A DNA stretch of 64,000 nt from Methylomonas sp. EFPC3. GTDB lineage: Bacteria > Pseudomonadota > Gammaproteobacteria > Methylococcales > Methylomonadaceae. The translations under genes and the position numbers were made by a program. Below, piece by piece: positions 40,667-49,665 of this stretch (its first letter is position 1; each line of letters opens with the position of its first letter). The DNA is taken from contig NZ_CP116398.1 of assembly GCF_029643245.1 (NCBI RefSeq), forward strand, positions 3,410,001-3,474,000, written 5' to 3'. The notes beneath the pieces were generated by a model, which was given only the letters and a program-made list of their open reading frames with translations, made no database searches and was not told the DNA's origin.

Positions 40667-41584
40667 ATGGCGTTGTTCTCGATTGTGCTGCTGGCTGTCG
40701 CTCTAGATTACGTTCTAGGCGAGCCGGGCAATACTTACCATCCGCTAGCCGCATTCGGCCGTTGGGCGGCTTCGGTCGAGCGGCGTCTGCTCAAACCCGA
40801 GCAGAGTCCGACCCGGCAAAAACTTGCAGGCGTTTGCGCCTTGGCGCTGGCTTTATTGCCGTTCGCGGCGGCATTGCCGATATTGCTGCTTCCGGACCAA
40901 TGGCAAACTTTGTTCGGCATAGCGATGCTGTATTTTTGTATCGCTCCGCGCAGCCTGCAACAGCATGCTGAAGCCGTGCGAGTGGCCTTGGCGGCGGGCG
41001 ATCTGGAACTGGCTCGCTGCCGGGTGGGCTACATGGTCAGTCGCGACACCGCAGGGTTGGACCAAGCCGCGGTCAGGCGAGCGGCAATCGAGTCGGTATT
41101 GGAAAATGGCGCCGACGCGGTATTCGCGCCGATTTTCTGGTTCGTGATCGCCGGCCCTTTTGGCGCCTTGCTCTACCGTTGCTGCAATACTCTGGATGCG
41201 ATGTGGGGTTACCGTAACCGCCGCTACCGATATTTCGGCTGGGCTGCGGCGCGCTTGGACGATGTTCTGAATTGGGCGCCGGCCCGGTTAACGGCGTTCA
41301 GTTATACGTTGCTGGGCCGCACCGTTCCGGCGTTAAGGGCCTGGCGCGAGCAGGCCGAGTTACTGGAAAGCCCCAATGCCGGCCCGGTCATGGCAGCGGG
41401 CGGCGCGGCGCTGAATCTGCAATTGGGCGGCCCGGCCGTCTACCACGGCCAGTTAAAGCCCAAGCCCTGGTTCGGCGGGGAGCAGCTGCCGGAAAATAGT
41501 GACATTGCTCGAGCCAGCGGCCTGGTTTACCGAACGCTTTGTTTATGGCTGTTATTGATTGCACTGGGAGGCGGATTTGCTTGA
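40667..41584 (+). CDS. cbiB: Adenosylcobinamide-phosphate synthase
   Basis: A 305-residue integral membrane CbiB (CobD in the aerobic naming) that joins aminopropanol phosphate to adenosylcobyric acid. The start ALDYVLGEPGNTYHPLAAFG is diagnostic. Later segments YMVSRDTAGLD (near 123) and MWGYRNRRYRYFGWAAARLDD (near 184) also fit. The 3' end overlaps the next gene by about eight bases. Confidence 0.94.
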   Translation: MALFSIVLLAVALDYVLGEPGNTYHPLAAFGRWAASVERRLLKPEQSPTRQKLAGVCALALALLPFAAALPILLLPDQWQTLFGIAMLYFCIAPRSLQQHAEAVRVALAAGDLELARCRVGYMVSRDTAGLDQAAVRRAAIESVLENGADAVFAPIFWFVIAGPFGALLYRCCNTLDAMWGYRNRRYRYFGWAAARLDDVLNWAPARLTAFSYTLLGRTVPALRAWREQAELLESPNAGPVMAAGGAALNLQLGGPAVYHGQLKPKPWFGGEQLPENSDIARASGLVYRTLCLWLLLIALGGGFA

Positions 41585-42581
41585 GCATGGCGGCCGCTTG
41601 CGGCAGGCGGCGAGCCGTTACGGCATTCCGTTGGCGGAATGGCTGGACTTGTCGACCGGCATCAATCCGAACGGCTGGCCGGTGCCGGCAGTGCCTACCG
41701 AGTGTTGGCAACGTTTGCCGGAAGACGACGACGCATTAATGCCGGCGGCGCAAGCTTATTACGGAAATTCGTCGATATTGGCTGTGGCCGGTTCGCAGGC
41801 GGCGATTCAAACGCTACCGTTGTTACGCGGCAGGTCGCGGGTCGGCGTATTGGCTCCGGCTTACGCCGAACACGCTGCGAATTGGCAGCACGCCGGACAT
41901 CAATTGATTGAGTTGGCGCTTCATGCCGAAGCGATCGAGCGGGCACTGGATGATTTGGATGTGTTGATTGTCATCAATCCGAACAACCCGACCGGCACCT
42001 TGTGGGAGCCGGACCGCTTGTTGAATTGGCATCGGCGCTTGAGTCGGCGCGGCGGCTGGTTGCTTGTCGACGAAGCGTTTGCGGATAGCATCCCGGAATA
42101 CAGTTTGGCGGGGTTTCCGGTACGTTCGGGCCTGATCGTGCTGCGTTCTATCGGTAAGTTTTTCGGTTTGGCCGGGATCCGCTGCGGATTCGTAATCGCC
42201 GAAGCCGCGCTGCTGGCGCGGCTGGCCGAAGCGCTGGGGCCTTGGTCGATCAGCTATCCCAGCCGTTACGTCGCGGCGGCGGCATTGGCGGATCGTGAAT
42301 GGCAACAGAAGAATTCTATCGAGTTAAAGCAGCAAGGCCAGAGCTTGCAACAGTTGCTGGATGCGGCCGGTTTCGCGCCGACCGGCGGCTGCGATTTATT
42401 TCAGTGGGTGGCCAATGAAAAGGCAGCGTTGCTGCACGATGCACTGGCCAGGCAAGGAATTCTGGCCCGTTTGTTCGATTCACCGGCCAGCTTGCGCTTT
42501 GGCTTGCCGAAAGACGAAGCTGGCTGGTTGCGGTTGTCGGCAGTGATGCAGGAATTAGGCTGCAAGAAGCGGGCTGGTTAG
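41577..42581 (+). CDS. cobD: Threonine-phosphate decarboxylase
   Basis: A 334-residue PLP enzyme that makes (R)-1-amino-2-propanol phosphate for the cobalamin side chain (CobD of Salmonella, CobC in some aerobic naming). It starts EHGGRLRQAASRYGIPLAEW and has STGINPNGWPVP. Also present are INPNNPTGTLW (near 144) and the PLP lysine in LRSIGKFFGLAGIRCGF (near 194). A TTG at 41577 preceded by GGGAG fits the family start; a TTG at 41559 is the alternative. It works directly upstream of CbiB in the pathway. Confidence 0.92.
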   Translation: MLEHGGRLRQAASRYGIPLAEWLDLSTGINPNGWPVPAVPTECWQRLPEDDDALMPAAQAYYGNSSILAVAGSQAAIQTLPLLRGRSRVGVLAPAYAEHAANWQHAGHQLIELALHAEAIERALDDLDVLIVINPNNPTGTLWEPDRLLNWHRRLSRRGGWLLVDEAFADSIPEYSLAGFPVRSGLIVLRSIGKFFGLAGIRCGFVIAEAALLARLAEALGPWSISYPSRYVAAAALADREWQQKNSIELKQQGQSLQQLLDAAGFAPTGGCDLFQWVANEKAALLHDALARQGILARLFDSPASLRFGLPKDEAGWLRLSAVMQELGCKKRAG

Positions 42582-43274
42582 CGGTTTGCGGGTTCTGGAA
42601 AGAGCCCATGCCAGCGCCGAGCCGAATAGCCAGATTGTTCCCGGTAGCGGTACTTGCGATACCTGGGTAATATCGGAGTTCGAAATAGTGCCCACGCCGC
42701 TGATATCTTGGCTGTCGCCTAGTTTGCGGTTGAATTCGAACACCAAGTATTGCGGGTTGGGCAAGTTGTAAAGATCTTGGAAATTTGGGTTGGTCAGGTC
42801 GTTGTTGTCGAACAGGCTGGCATCGAAGAAGGCGGTAATCGCTAACTCCAGTCCCGACACCAATCCGTTGGCATCATAGATATTGCTCGATGGCTCGATG
42901 CGTAACATCAGGGTATCGTACGTTCCAGGTGTGACCAAACCGGTCATGCCCAAAGCAGCGATTTGGTCGGCGGTGATTTCCCGGCCGTTATCCGCCAATA
43001 AAACGATTTCGTCCCTGCCGGAAAACAACGGCAAGCCGTTTACCAGCAACGAAGACGTGACGTTTTGCGAGTAAAGCAAGCGTAATTCGCCGGTATCGAT
43101 CGTGGGGCCGGCAAAAAAGTCGACTTGATCCGGCGTTTGCGGATCGAACGTATGCTGACCCGAAAAGCTGGTTCCGGCCAAATCTGCAAAATTGCCGTGG
43201 TAATCGAATTGCAGTACGGCGTTGGCGCCGGTAGAAAAAAACAGTAATGTCAAAAGGCTGAATAGTGTCTTCAT
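42555..43274 (-). CDS. Exported protein with VPLP-CTERM sorting signal
   Basis: A 239-residue secreted protein. The signal peptide covers about 1-19 (GANAVLQF). A beta-rich body contains FDYHGNFADLAGTSFSGQ, and the C-terminal signal VPLPGTIWLFGSALAW is followed by basic residues (SRTRK). The middle part has no recognised domain. Its 3' end overlaps the 3' end of cobD by 27 bases on the opposite strand. This is the second VPLP-CTERM protein in the window, which implies that the host encodes a matching sortase elsewhere. Confidence 0.82.
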   Translation of the reverse strand: MKTLFSLLTLLFFSTGANAVLQFDYHGNFADLAGTSFSGQHTFDPQTPDQVDFFAGPTIDTGELRLLYSQNVTSSLLVNGLPLFSGRDEIVLLADNGREITADQIAALGMTGLVTPGTYDTLMLRIEPSSNIYDANGLVSGLELAITAFFDASLFDNNDLTNPNFQDLYNLPNPQYLVFEFNRKLGDSQDISGVGTISNSDITQVSQVPLPGTIWLFGSALAWALSRTRKPLTSPLLAA

Positions 43275-43499
43275 GATTTTTCCTTAAATTTCGAAATATT
43301 TCGGTTTTGTTGCTACTGAATCAACATTCCTTAACAAAGTTAGAAGCTTGCTACTTGACTCTATGTTAGATAATTGGTAGTGCGATTATCCTCTTGCCCG
43401 ATGGTATGCGTCAACCGTTGATTTGCGGCAAAGCGCTCGTTGCGGAATGGTCGCGCTACCAAGGCTGCCGGTTCGTACGCGGTAACTGTAGTGGCTAAA
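43275..43499. other. Intergenic region upstream of the VPLP-CTERM gene
   Basis: About 225 bases, AT-richer next to the VPLP-CTERM start. No gene, repeat or clear promoter can be supported. Confidence 0.4.
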
Positions 43500-44294
43500 T
43501 TAAAACAGCTTATCCAATATCGACATCACAATTTCCACGGCAATCAGCCAAATGATGATCCATTCCAAGGTCGACGAATGCTGGTGTTTCTGCTCGTCGG
43601 CCAGCATCTCCAGCAACTCGTGGATTGTCTCCAACTTTTTTGACAATACGTCGGTGCGCGGCTGGATTTCCAGATAATTCGCCGCCATCGAATAAATGCC
43701 TTGGTATTCCGGGTGTTCCCAGAAAAATTCCGGCGTATCGAGCAGGTCGTAGTTGAGGATGATGTCGCTCTTGGTCAAGAACAACTTGCCGCGGATTTTG
43801 GCCATGGCCTTGCGGTTCAGTTTGATCGTACCTTCCCGGGCCAACGACTGCGGCAAGTGGCTGGTGGTCCGGATCGTGTCGATGGCATTACCTTCGAACG
43901 CCGCCAGTTTGATCGACTGCGCCATCGCATGCGACAACGCCAGCAGCACTTTGACGTCCGCCGATTGCAATTCGATATGGTCGTGCTGGAACCGGTCCTG
44001 CTCGCAACCCACTTCGTAGCTGAAGTTGTCTTCCTGCGGTTCGTCGTCCGGCTTGATGGCGTAATCCAGTAACAATTCCTGCAAACTGCGGCGGTCGTCC
44101 AGATTCAGATTCCAGCACACCATCACACCATAAGCGAACACGATCGCATAGCCGGTTTTGTAATCGATGATCAATGCATTGCGGAACAATTGGGCGCGGG
44201 TGGTTTCCAGCAGTTTTTCCCGTAGCGCCGAAAAACGGAATGATTGCGCCAAACAAACCGTCAAGCAACGTTTAATGGCTCTTTCTTCTGTCAT
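43500..44294 (-). CDS. RMD1/YagE family (DUF155) protein
   Basis: A 264-residue protein of the RMD1 family, related to yeast Rmd1/Rmd8 and mitochondrial RMND1. The family core is visible as FAYGVMVCWNLNLDD, FSYEVG, LSHAMAQSIKLAAFE, KLFLTKSDIILNYDLLDTPEFFWEHPE and a C-terminal hydrophobic anchor (SSTLEWIIIWLIAVEIVMSI; near 238-257). The function in bacteria is not known. The ATG at 44294 is preferred to one at 44345. Confidence 0.9.
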   Translation of the reverse strand: MTEERAIKRCLTVCLAQSFRFSALREKLLETTRAQLFRNALIIDYKTGYAIVFAYGVMVCWNLNLDDRRSLQELLLDYAIKPDDEPQEDNFSYEVGCEQDRFQHDHIELQSADVKVLLALSHAMAQSIKLAAFEGNAIDTIRTTSHLPQSLAREGTIKLNRKAMAKIRGKLFLTKSDIILNYDLLDTPEFFWEHPEYQGIYSMAANYLEIQPRTDVLSKKLETIHELLEMLADEQKHQHSSTLEWIIIWLIAVEIVMSILDKLF

Positions 44295-44399
44295 GGTGAG
44301 GGTCTCGGGTCGGATTGAGCTTAGTTTGCAACATCTTGCCGGCAAAATGGTTAAAATAACCGTTTAAATTCACCTACCGAAAGCTCATTGCTAAGCGTC

Positions 44400-45479
44400 A
44401 TGTCTACCAACTATAACACCGATGATTTGAGAATTTGCGAAACCAAGGACGTGGTAGCGCCGATTCAGGTTCATGAAGAAATTCCGATGACGGAATTCGC
44501 GGCAGCCAATATCCTGAAAACGCGGGCGGCAATTCATAACATTCTGACCGGTGAAGACGACAGGCTGCTGGTCATCATCGGCCCCTGCTCGATACACGAT
44601 CCCAAGGCCGCGGTGGAGTATGCACAGCGTTTGAAACAGGAAATGGATGCGCTGCAAAACGATTTGGTAATCGTGATGCGGGTCTATTTCGAAAAGCCGC
44701 GCACCACGGTCGGTTGGAAAGGCTTGATCAACGATCCCGATTTGAACTCCAGTTTCAACATTAATAAAGGATTGCGACTGGCGCGCCAGGTCTTGCTCGA
44801 CGTCAATAATCTAGGGGTGCCGGCGGCGACCGAGTATCTGGATTTGATCACGCCCCAATACGTGTCGGACCTGATTTCCTGGGGTGCGATCGGCGCCCGC
44901 ACCACCGAGAGCCAGGTACACCGGGAGCTGGCTTCCGGCTTGTCCTGCCCGGTCGGCTTCAAAAACGCGACCGACGGCGGAATCAAGATTGCGATCGATG
45001 CGATTAATGCGGCGATGAGCCCGCACCATTTTCTGTCCTTGACCAAGGAAGGCCGCTCGGCGATTTTTTCCACCCGCGGCAACGAAGACGCCCACATCAT
45101 TCTGCGCGGCGGCAACAATCGGCCGAATTACGACGAAGTCAGCGTCGAGCAAGTCGCCGAAGGTTTGGTCGCGGCCGGTTTGCGGCCGAATATCATGATC
45201 GACTTCAGCCACGCCAACAGCTCGAAAAAATACGAGCGGCAAATCTTGGTAGGCCAGGATGTGGCCGATCAAATCCGCGGCGGCGACAAACGCATCATCG
45301 GCGCGATGGTGGAAAGCCACCTGGTCGGCGGCCGCCAGGATGTCGAAGAGGGCAAACCGCTGGTCTACGGCCAAAGCATCACTGACGCCTGCCTGTGCTG
45401 GGAGGACAGCACCGAATTGTTACACCATCTGGCCGGTGCCGTGCAACGCCGCCGCACCGCCCATACTCACAAGGCTTAA
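44400..45479 (+). CDS. aroG: 3-deoxy-7-phosphoheptulonate synthase (class I DAHP synthase)
   Basis: A 359-residue first enzyme of aromatic amino acid synthesis. Motifs are [16 protein letters not shown] (near 58), [20 protein letters not shown] (about 92-111), [29 protein letters not shown] and [12 protein letters not shown] near 272. Which of the three E. coli-type feedback classes (Phe, Tyr, Trp) it belongs to cannot be settled by eye, so the symbol is provisional. It precedes the thiS-thiG fusion by four bases. Confidence 0.93.
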   Translation: MSTNYNTDDLRICETKDVVAPIQVHEEIPMTEFAAANILKTRAAIHNILTGEDDRLLVIIGPCSIHDPKAAVEYAQRLKQEMDALQNDLVIVMRVYFEKPRTTVGWKGLINDPDLNSSFNINKGLRLARQVLLDVNNLGVPAATEYLDLITPQYVSDLISWGAIGARTTESQVHRELASGLSCPVGFKNATDGGIKIAIDAINAAMSPHHFLSLTKEGRSAIFSTRGNEDAHIILRGGNNRPNYDEVSVEQVAEGLVAAGLRPNIMIDFSHANSSKKYERQILVGQDVADQIRGGDKRIIGAMVESHLVGGRQDVEEGKPLVYGQSITDACLCWEDSTELLHHLAGAVQRRRTAHTHKA

Positions 45480-45483
45480 ATTC

Positions 45484-46461
45484 ATGAAAATACTGGTAAA
45501 TGGCGACAGCCGGGAAATCGGCGAAAACGCCACCGTTGCCGATCTGATTGCCGAGCTGGGCTTGGCCGGCAAACGCATCGCGGTCGAATTGAACAAGGAA
45601 ATCCTGCCTTACACCCAGCATGCGACGCAGCGCCTGCAAAACGACGACAGGCTGGAGATCGTCCAAGCCATCGGCGGCGGCCAGGACGATTTTTTCACGC
45701 TGGCTGGTAAACAATACCGCTCGCGCTTGCTGGTCGGCACCGGCAAATACAAAGATCTGGAAGAGACCCGGCTGGCCACGGAAGCCAGCGGCGCCGAGAT
45801 CGTCACCGTAGCGATTCGCCGCACCAACATCGGCCAGAATCCCGGCGAGCCCAACTTGCTGGACGTGATTTCGCCGGATAAATACACCATCCTGCCCAAT
45901 ACCGCCGGCTGCTACACTGCCGACGACGCGGTCCGCACCTGCCGTTTGGCGCGGGAACTGCTGGGCGGGCATAAGCTGGTCAAATTGGAAGTGTTGGCCG
46001 ACCAATTGACTTTGTTTCCCGACGTCGCCGAAACCTACGTCGCCGCCGAATTGCTGGTCAAGGACGGTTTCGACGTGATGGTGTATACCAACGACGACCC
46101 GATCGCCGCCAAACGCTTGGAAGAAATCGGCTGCGTCGCGGTGATGCCGCTGGCCGCGCCGATCGGCTCCGGCTTGGGCATCCGCAACCCATACAACATT
46201 TTGACCATCGTCGAAAACGCCAAGGTGCCGATTCTGGTCGACGCCGGCGTCGGCACCGCGTCCGATGCGGCGATTGCGATGGAATTGGGCTGCGACGGCG
46301 TGTTGATGAATACCGCGATTGCCGCTGCGAAGAATCCGGTGCTGATGGCCTCGGCGATGAAAAAAGGCATCGAAGCCGGCCGCGAAGCCTTCCTGGCCGG
46401 CCGCATGCCGCGCAAACGCTTTGCCTCGGCGTCGTCGCCGATTGATGGGTTGTTTTTGTAG
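45484..46461 (+). CDS. thiSG: Fused sulfur carrier ThiS / thiazole synthase ThiG
   Basis: A 325-residue protein in which ThiS and ThiG are joined in one chain. Residues 1-66 are a complete ThiS ([30 protein letters not shown]) ending in the carrier glycines AIGGG. From about 72 the ThiG barrel follows ([24 protein letters not shown], then lysine in LVKLEVL and [24 protein letters not shown]). Normally the ThiS carboxyl end carries the thiocarboxylate used by ThiG. In a fusion the chain must either be cut after the glycines or work with another carrier. It starts four bases after the DAHP synthase gene. Confidence 0.93.
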   Translation: MKILVNGDSREIGENATVADLIAELGLAGKRIAVELNKEILPYTQHATQRLQNDDRLEIVQAIGGGQDDFFTLAGKQYRSRLLVGTGKYKDLEETRLATEASGAEIVTVAIRRTNIGQNPGEPNLLDVISPDKYTILPNTAGCYTADDAVRTCRLARELLGGHKLVKLEVLADQLTLFPDVAETYVAAELLVKDGFDVMVYTNDDPIAAKRLEEIGCVAVMPLAAPIGSGLGIRNPYNILTIVENAKVPILVDAGVGTASDAAIAMELGCDGVLMNTAIAAAKNPVLMASAMKKGIEAGREAFLAGRMPRKRFASASSPIDGLFL

Positions 46462-46470
46462 CGCCGACTG

Positions 46471-46629
46471 GTGTTCGAAGCTGTATCGATCATTCTGGAT
46501 CTATTGATCTCGCTGGTCGAGTTCGTCGGGTTATGCCTGAAATTCATTACCGTCGCGGGAAAACCAAGCGATGATTTGGCGCCTGGAACGTTAAACAGCA
46601 TTCTGAAGCAAGCAGGATTAAAGGAGTAA
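46471..46629 (+). pseudogene. hicA: hicA remnant with internal deletion
   Basis: A short frame (GTG at 46471 to TAA at 46627-46629) encodes a C-terminus that is clearly HicA-like: TVAGKPSDDLAPGTLNSILK then QAGLKE. The N-terminal part still shows helix-like VSIILDLLISLVEFVG. The middle of HicA, including the GSH-x-x-F/Y catalytic histidine region, appears to be missing, so the product should be inactive. Normal HicA has about 60 residues with that histidine. The ribosome site of hicB is located in its last codons. Confidence 0.7.
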
Positions 46630-46633
46630 AACG

Positions 46634-46846
46634 ATGCGTTATGCCATTGTCGTTGAAAAAGTCGAGCAGAACTACTCGGCCTATGTGCCCGATTTACCGG
46701 GCTGTGTCGCTACCGGGCAGAGTGTGGAAGAAGTTGAACGTGAAATTCGCTTGGCGATCGCATTCCATATCCAGGGCCTCAGGGAAGACGGTTTACCGAT
46801 TCCGTTGCCGACCAGTATTGTCGAGTATCTCGAAGTTGCAGCCTGA
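46634..46846 (+). CDS. hicB: HicB-family antitoxin
   Basis: A 70-residue HicB-fold protein (RYAIVVEKVEQNYSAYVPDLPGC, residues 2-24; then GQSVEEVEREIRLAIAFHI and PIPLPTSIVEYLEV). It lacks an extra DNA-binding tail. AAGGAG lies seven bases before its ATG. It follows a damaged hicA, so it may be an orphan antitoxin or an evolutionary leftover, able to act on related toxins elsewhere in the genome. Confidence 0.88.
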   Translation: MRYAIVVEKVEQNYSAYVPDLPGCVATGQSVEEVEREIRLAIAFHIQGLREDGLPIPLPTSIVEYLEVAA

Positions 46847-46860
46847 TCAAGTCCCGCCCC

Positions 46861-47061
46861 ATGTCCGATAATCAAGCCGACGTAATAGACGACGTAATCT
46901 GCTACTGCAGCGGCACCACCGCTCAACAAATCAAGCAACTGCTCGACGACGGCGTTACCGATCCGGAGCGTATCTCCCGCATCACCGGCGCCGCGTCGGG
47001 GTGCGGCGGCTGCGAGTTCGAGTTTCAGCAATTGATCGCCGCGTATAGCCAAGGGGGCTGA
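46861..47061 (+). CDS. BFD-like [2Fe-2S]-binding protein
   Basis: A 66-residue protein with four cysteines in the Fer2_BFD pattern: VICYCSGTTAQQIKQLL near residue 13 and ASGCGGCEFEFQQLI near 45. The family includes bacterioferritin-associated ferredoxin and domains of NAD(P)H-dependent nitrite reductase. It is followed six bases later by a small protein of unknown role. No bacterioferritin is adjacent. Confidence 0.87.
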   Translation: MSDNQADVIDDVICYCSGTTAQQIKQLLDDGVTDPERISRITGAASGCGGCEFEFQQLIAAYSQGG

Positions 47062-47066
47062 TTCGG

Positions 47067-47387
47067 ATGGCCTGCTGCGACGATCCCACCGAACCGAAGA
47101 AACTCGATCGCCGGGAACTGATTCGCTTGCAGGAGCAATACGGTGAGCTGGTGCGCGACCTGTTCACCGAAGACCCGGAGCGGGTGATTCTGAAATTATT
47201 GAACGGCGCCAGTCCCTATCTGACCGAATTGGCCGCGTTGAACGGGTATCATGCCTCGGTCAGGCTCAAGGCCATCGAGTTGCTGGACCATAACAGTGCC
47301 GCCGTGCTGCGCCAGATCGTCGACAAACAAGCCGGCAGCGAATTTGCCGCCGCTGCCCAAGCCCGCTTGGCTCAGTTACAACTCTAA
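47067..47387 (+). CDS. Small helical protein of unknown function
   Basis: A 106-residue protein that I do not recognise. It begins with a cysteine pair (ACCDDPTEP) and is otherwise helical. ELVRDLFTEDPERVILKLLNG and YHASVRLKAIELLDHNSAAVL suggest one or two HEAT-like helix pairs. It starts six bases after the BFD-like gene and is probably co-expressed with it. No membrane or export signal is seen. Confidence 0.72.
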   Translation: MACCDDPTEPKKLDRRELIRLQEQYGELVRDLFTEDPERVILKLLNGASPYLTELAALNGYHASVRLKAIELLDHNSAAVLRQIVDKQAGSEFAAAAQARLAQLQL

Positions 47388-47494
47388 ACCACCATTCTTT
47401 CTCCCCCACGCCGCTCTGGCGGGGCCCGGCACGATAGCCGGTAAATTCCTTGCTACAATGCCGCGCAATTGAATCCGGCACAGGTGGACGAATC

Positions 47495-48154
47495 ATGCGA
47501 TTGTTATTGGTAGAAGACGATGCCATTTTAGGCGACGGCCTGAAGGCCGGCCTGACCTTGGAAGGCTACGCGGTCGACTGGCTGACCGACGGTGCCCAGG
47601 CCGACGAGGCATTGAAGCTGAACCATTACGACCTGATCGTGCTGGATCTGAATCTGCCGCGGATGGACGGCATGACGGTTTTGAAAAACCTGCGCCGGCG
47701 CAAGGACAGTACGCCGGTGTTGGTGTTGACCGCCCGCGATGGCATTGCCGAACGGGTAGCGCTGCTGGATAGCGGTGCCGACGATTTCGTCGCCAAACCC
47801 TTCGACTTGGCCGAGATTTGCGCCCGCTTGCGCGCGCTGGCGCGCCGCCACGAAGGCCATAGCCTGCCGTTGCTGGAGCACAAGGGCGTCACCGTCGATC
47901 CGGCCGCGCACCAGGTGTTCTTCCACGGCCAGCCGGTCGATCTGGCGCAAAAAGAGTTCGAAGTGCTCAGTTATCTGATCAGCCACGTCGGCCAAGTGAT
48001 TTCCCGGGCCCGCCTGGAAGAAGCGCTTTACGCCTGGGGTTCGGAGGTGGAGAGCAACGCGGTCGAGGTGCATATCCACCATTTGCGGAAAAAACTCGAT
48101 ACCAATTTGATCCGTACCATCCGTGGCGTCGGTTACATCATCGACGACAACTGA
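47495..48154 (+). CDS. OmpR-family response regulator (QseB/PmrA-like)
   Basis: A 219-residue regulator. The receiver domain has RLLLVEDDAILGDGL and the phosphorylated aspartate in DLIVLDLNLPRMDG (near 51), and the C-terminal winged helix carries SRARLEEALYAWGSEVESNAVEVHI and IRTIRGVGYII. The ATG at 47495 is the family start. Its stop overlaps the kinase start by the ATGA-type arrangement at 48154. TACAAT at 47453-47458 could be its -10 box. The stimulus is unknown. Confidence 0.94.
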   Translation: MRLLLVEDDAILGDGLKAGLTLEGYAVDWLTDGAQADEALKLNHYDLIVLDLNLPRMDGMTVLKNLRRRKDSTPVLVLTARDGIAERVALLDSGADDFVAKPFDLAEICARLRALARRHEGHSLPLLEHKGVTVDPAAHQVFFHGQPVDLAQKEFEVLSYLISHVGQVISRARLEEALYAWGSEVESNAVEVHIHHLRKKLDTNLIRTIRGVGYIIDDN

Positions 48155-49557
48155 TGGCCAAACCCCTGCGGTTGGCGCCGCGTTCGTTGAAAAAGCAGCT
48201 GTTGCTGTCGCTGCTGTCCTCTCTGCTGCTGGTCTGGGGCGCCACCGCGTACATCAATTACCGGCAAACCCGCGACGAAATCGCCGAACTGTTCAATGCC
48301 GAACTGGCGCAATCGGCGCGGGTGGTGCACGCCTTCGTCGAAAACATGCTGCGCCAGCGGGCGCTGACCAAACTGTGGGAGCGCGAGAAAACTCCCGAGC
48401 TATTTGACACGCCGATTCTCGGCCATAAATACGAACGCAAGATCGCCTTCCAGTTACGGTCAGTGAAAGACGGCGTGATCCTGCGCTCGGAGAGTGCGCC
48501 GGAATTTGCCTTGTCGCTGACTCGCAACGGCTACAGCGAAACGCTAATCAACGAACAGCTCTGGCACGTCTTCAGTCTGAGTAGCGAAAACGGCGAGTAC
48601 GTAATCCACGTCGGCCAGCGCGAGGATATCCGCCGGCAATTGGTGGAGAGCATCGCCGGCCAGCAAATCGTCGGGGTCTTGATTGCGCTGCCGATCTTGG
48701 GCTTGGTGATCTGGTGGATCGTCAGCCGCACGCTGTCGCCGGTCAACCGCTTGCAGCAAGAGCTGGCCAGCCGCGAGGCCGGCTACCTGCAGCCTTTGTC
48801 GGAACAGGGCTTGCCGGACGAGATGCGGCCGGTGGTGCAGCAAATCAACAGCCTGTTCGCGATGCTGGAACAAGCCTTCGCCAACGAACGCAATTTTACG
48901 TCCGACGCCTCGCACGAACTGCGTACCCCGCTGGCCGGCTTGCAAACCCAATTGCAGGTGGCGCAAAAAGCCGCCGATCCCGCCATGCGCAGCCAGGCCA
49001 TCGCCAAGGCGCAGCAGGCGGTGGTCAGAATGACGCATCTGGTACAGCAACTGTTGACCTTATCCCGCGTGCAACACCAGGCCGGCATCGCCATGCAGCC
49101 TGTCGACGTCTATCAGGCTTTGGCCGATACCCTGGCCGATCTGGACCATCTGGCGCACGCCAAGCATATCGAGCTTGAACTGCACGGCCAGGCCGGCCTG
49201 GCGGTGGAAGCCAATCCGCAATTGCTGCAAATTCTGCTGCGAAATCTATTGGATAACGCCATCAAATACACTCCCGCAGGCGGTGCAGTGCGGGCCACCT
49301 GCGGCCGCGACGACGGATGGATTTTGATCACGGTGGACGACGATGGGCCGGGGGTGGCCGACGGCGAATACGAACGCCTGAGCCAGCGCTTTTACCGTTG
49401 CGTGGAAACGGCGCATACCGCCGAGGGCAGCGGCTTGGGCTTGTCAATCGCGCAGCGCATCGTCGCGTTGCACGGTGCCCAGATCGGTTTTGCCAAATCG
49501 GCGATGGGCGGTTTGCAAGCCCGGCTGCGCTTGATTGCTAAGGCCAGTCCCGGTTAG
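48154..49557 (+). CDS. Sensor histidine kinase (QseC/PmrB-like)
   Basis: A 467-residue membrane kinase. One membrane helix near 12-35 and another near 170-190 enclose a periplasmic sensor of about 130 residues. HAMP follows, then the phosphate-accepting histidine in FTSDASHELRTPLAG (H254) and the ATPase boxes NLLDNAIKYTP, DDDGPGV and GSGLGLSI. It pairs with the preceding regulator. Confidence 0.94.
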   Translation: MAKPLRLAPRSLKKQLLLSLLSSLLLVWGATAYINYRQTRDEIAELFNAELAQSARVVHAFVENMLRQRALTKLWEREKTPELFDTPILGHKYERKIAFQLRSVKDGVILRSESAPEFALSLTRNGYSETLINEQLWHVFSLSSENGEYVIHVGQREDIRRQLVESIAGQQIVGVLIALPILGLVIWWIVSRTLSPVNRLQQELASREAGYLQPLSEQGLPDEMRPVVQQINSLFAMLEQAFANERNFTSDASHELRTPLAGLQTQLQVAQKAADPAMRSQAIAKAQQAVVRMTHLVQQLLTLSRVQHQAGIAMQPVDVYQALADTLADLDHLAHAKHIELELHGQAGLAVEANPQLLQILLRNLLDNAIKYTPAGGAVRATCGRDDGWILITVDDDGPGVADGEYERLSQRFYRCVETAHTAEGSGLGLSIAQRIVALHGAQIGFAKSAMGGLQARLRLIAKASPG

Positions 49558-49665
49558 CGAGATCTGGAGCGCTTGGCCATGGTTGGAAACGCAGCACTTT
49601 GCCGATTCTGCTTTCGGTCGCGATATGGTGTAATCGGCGCTTTTCGATCAACCCGTTATTAGGCC

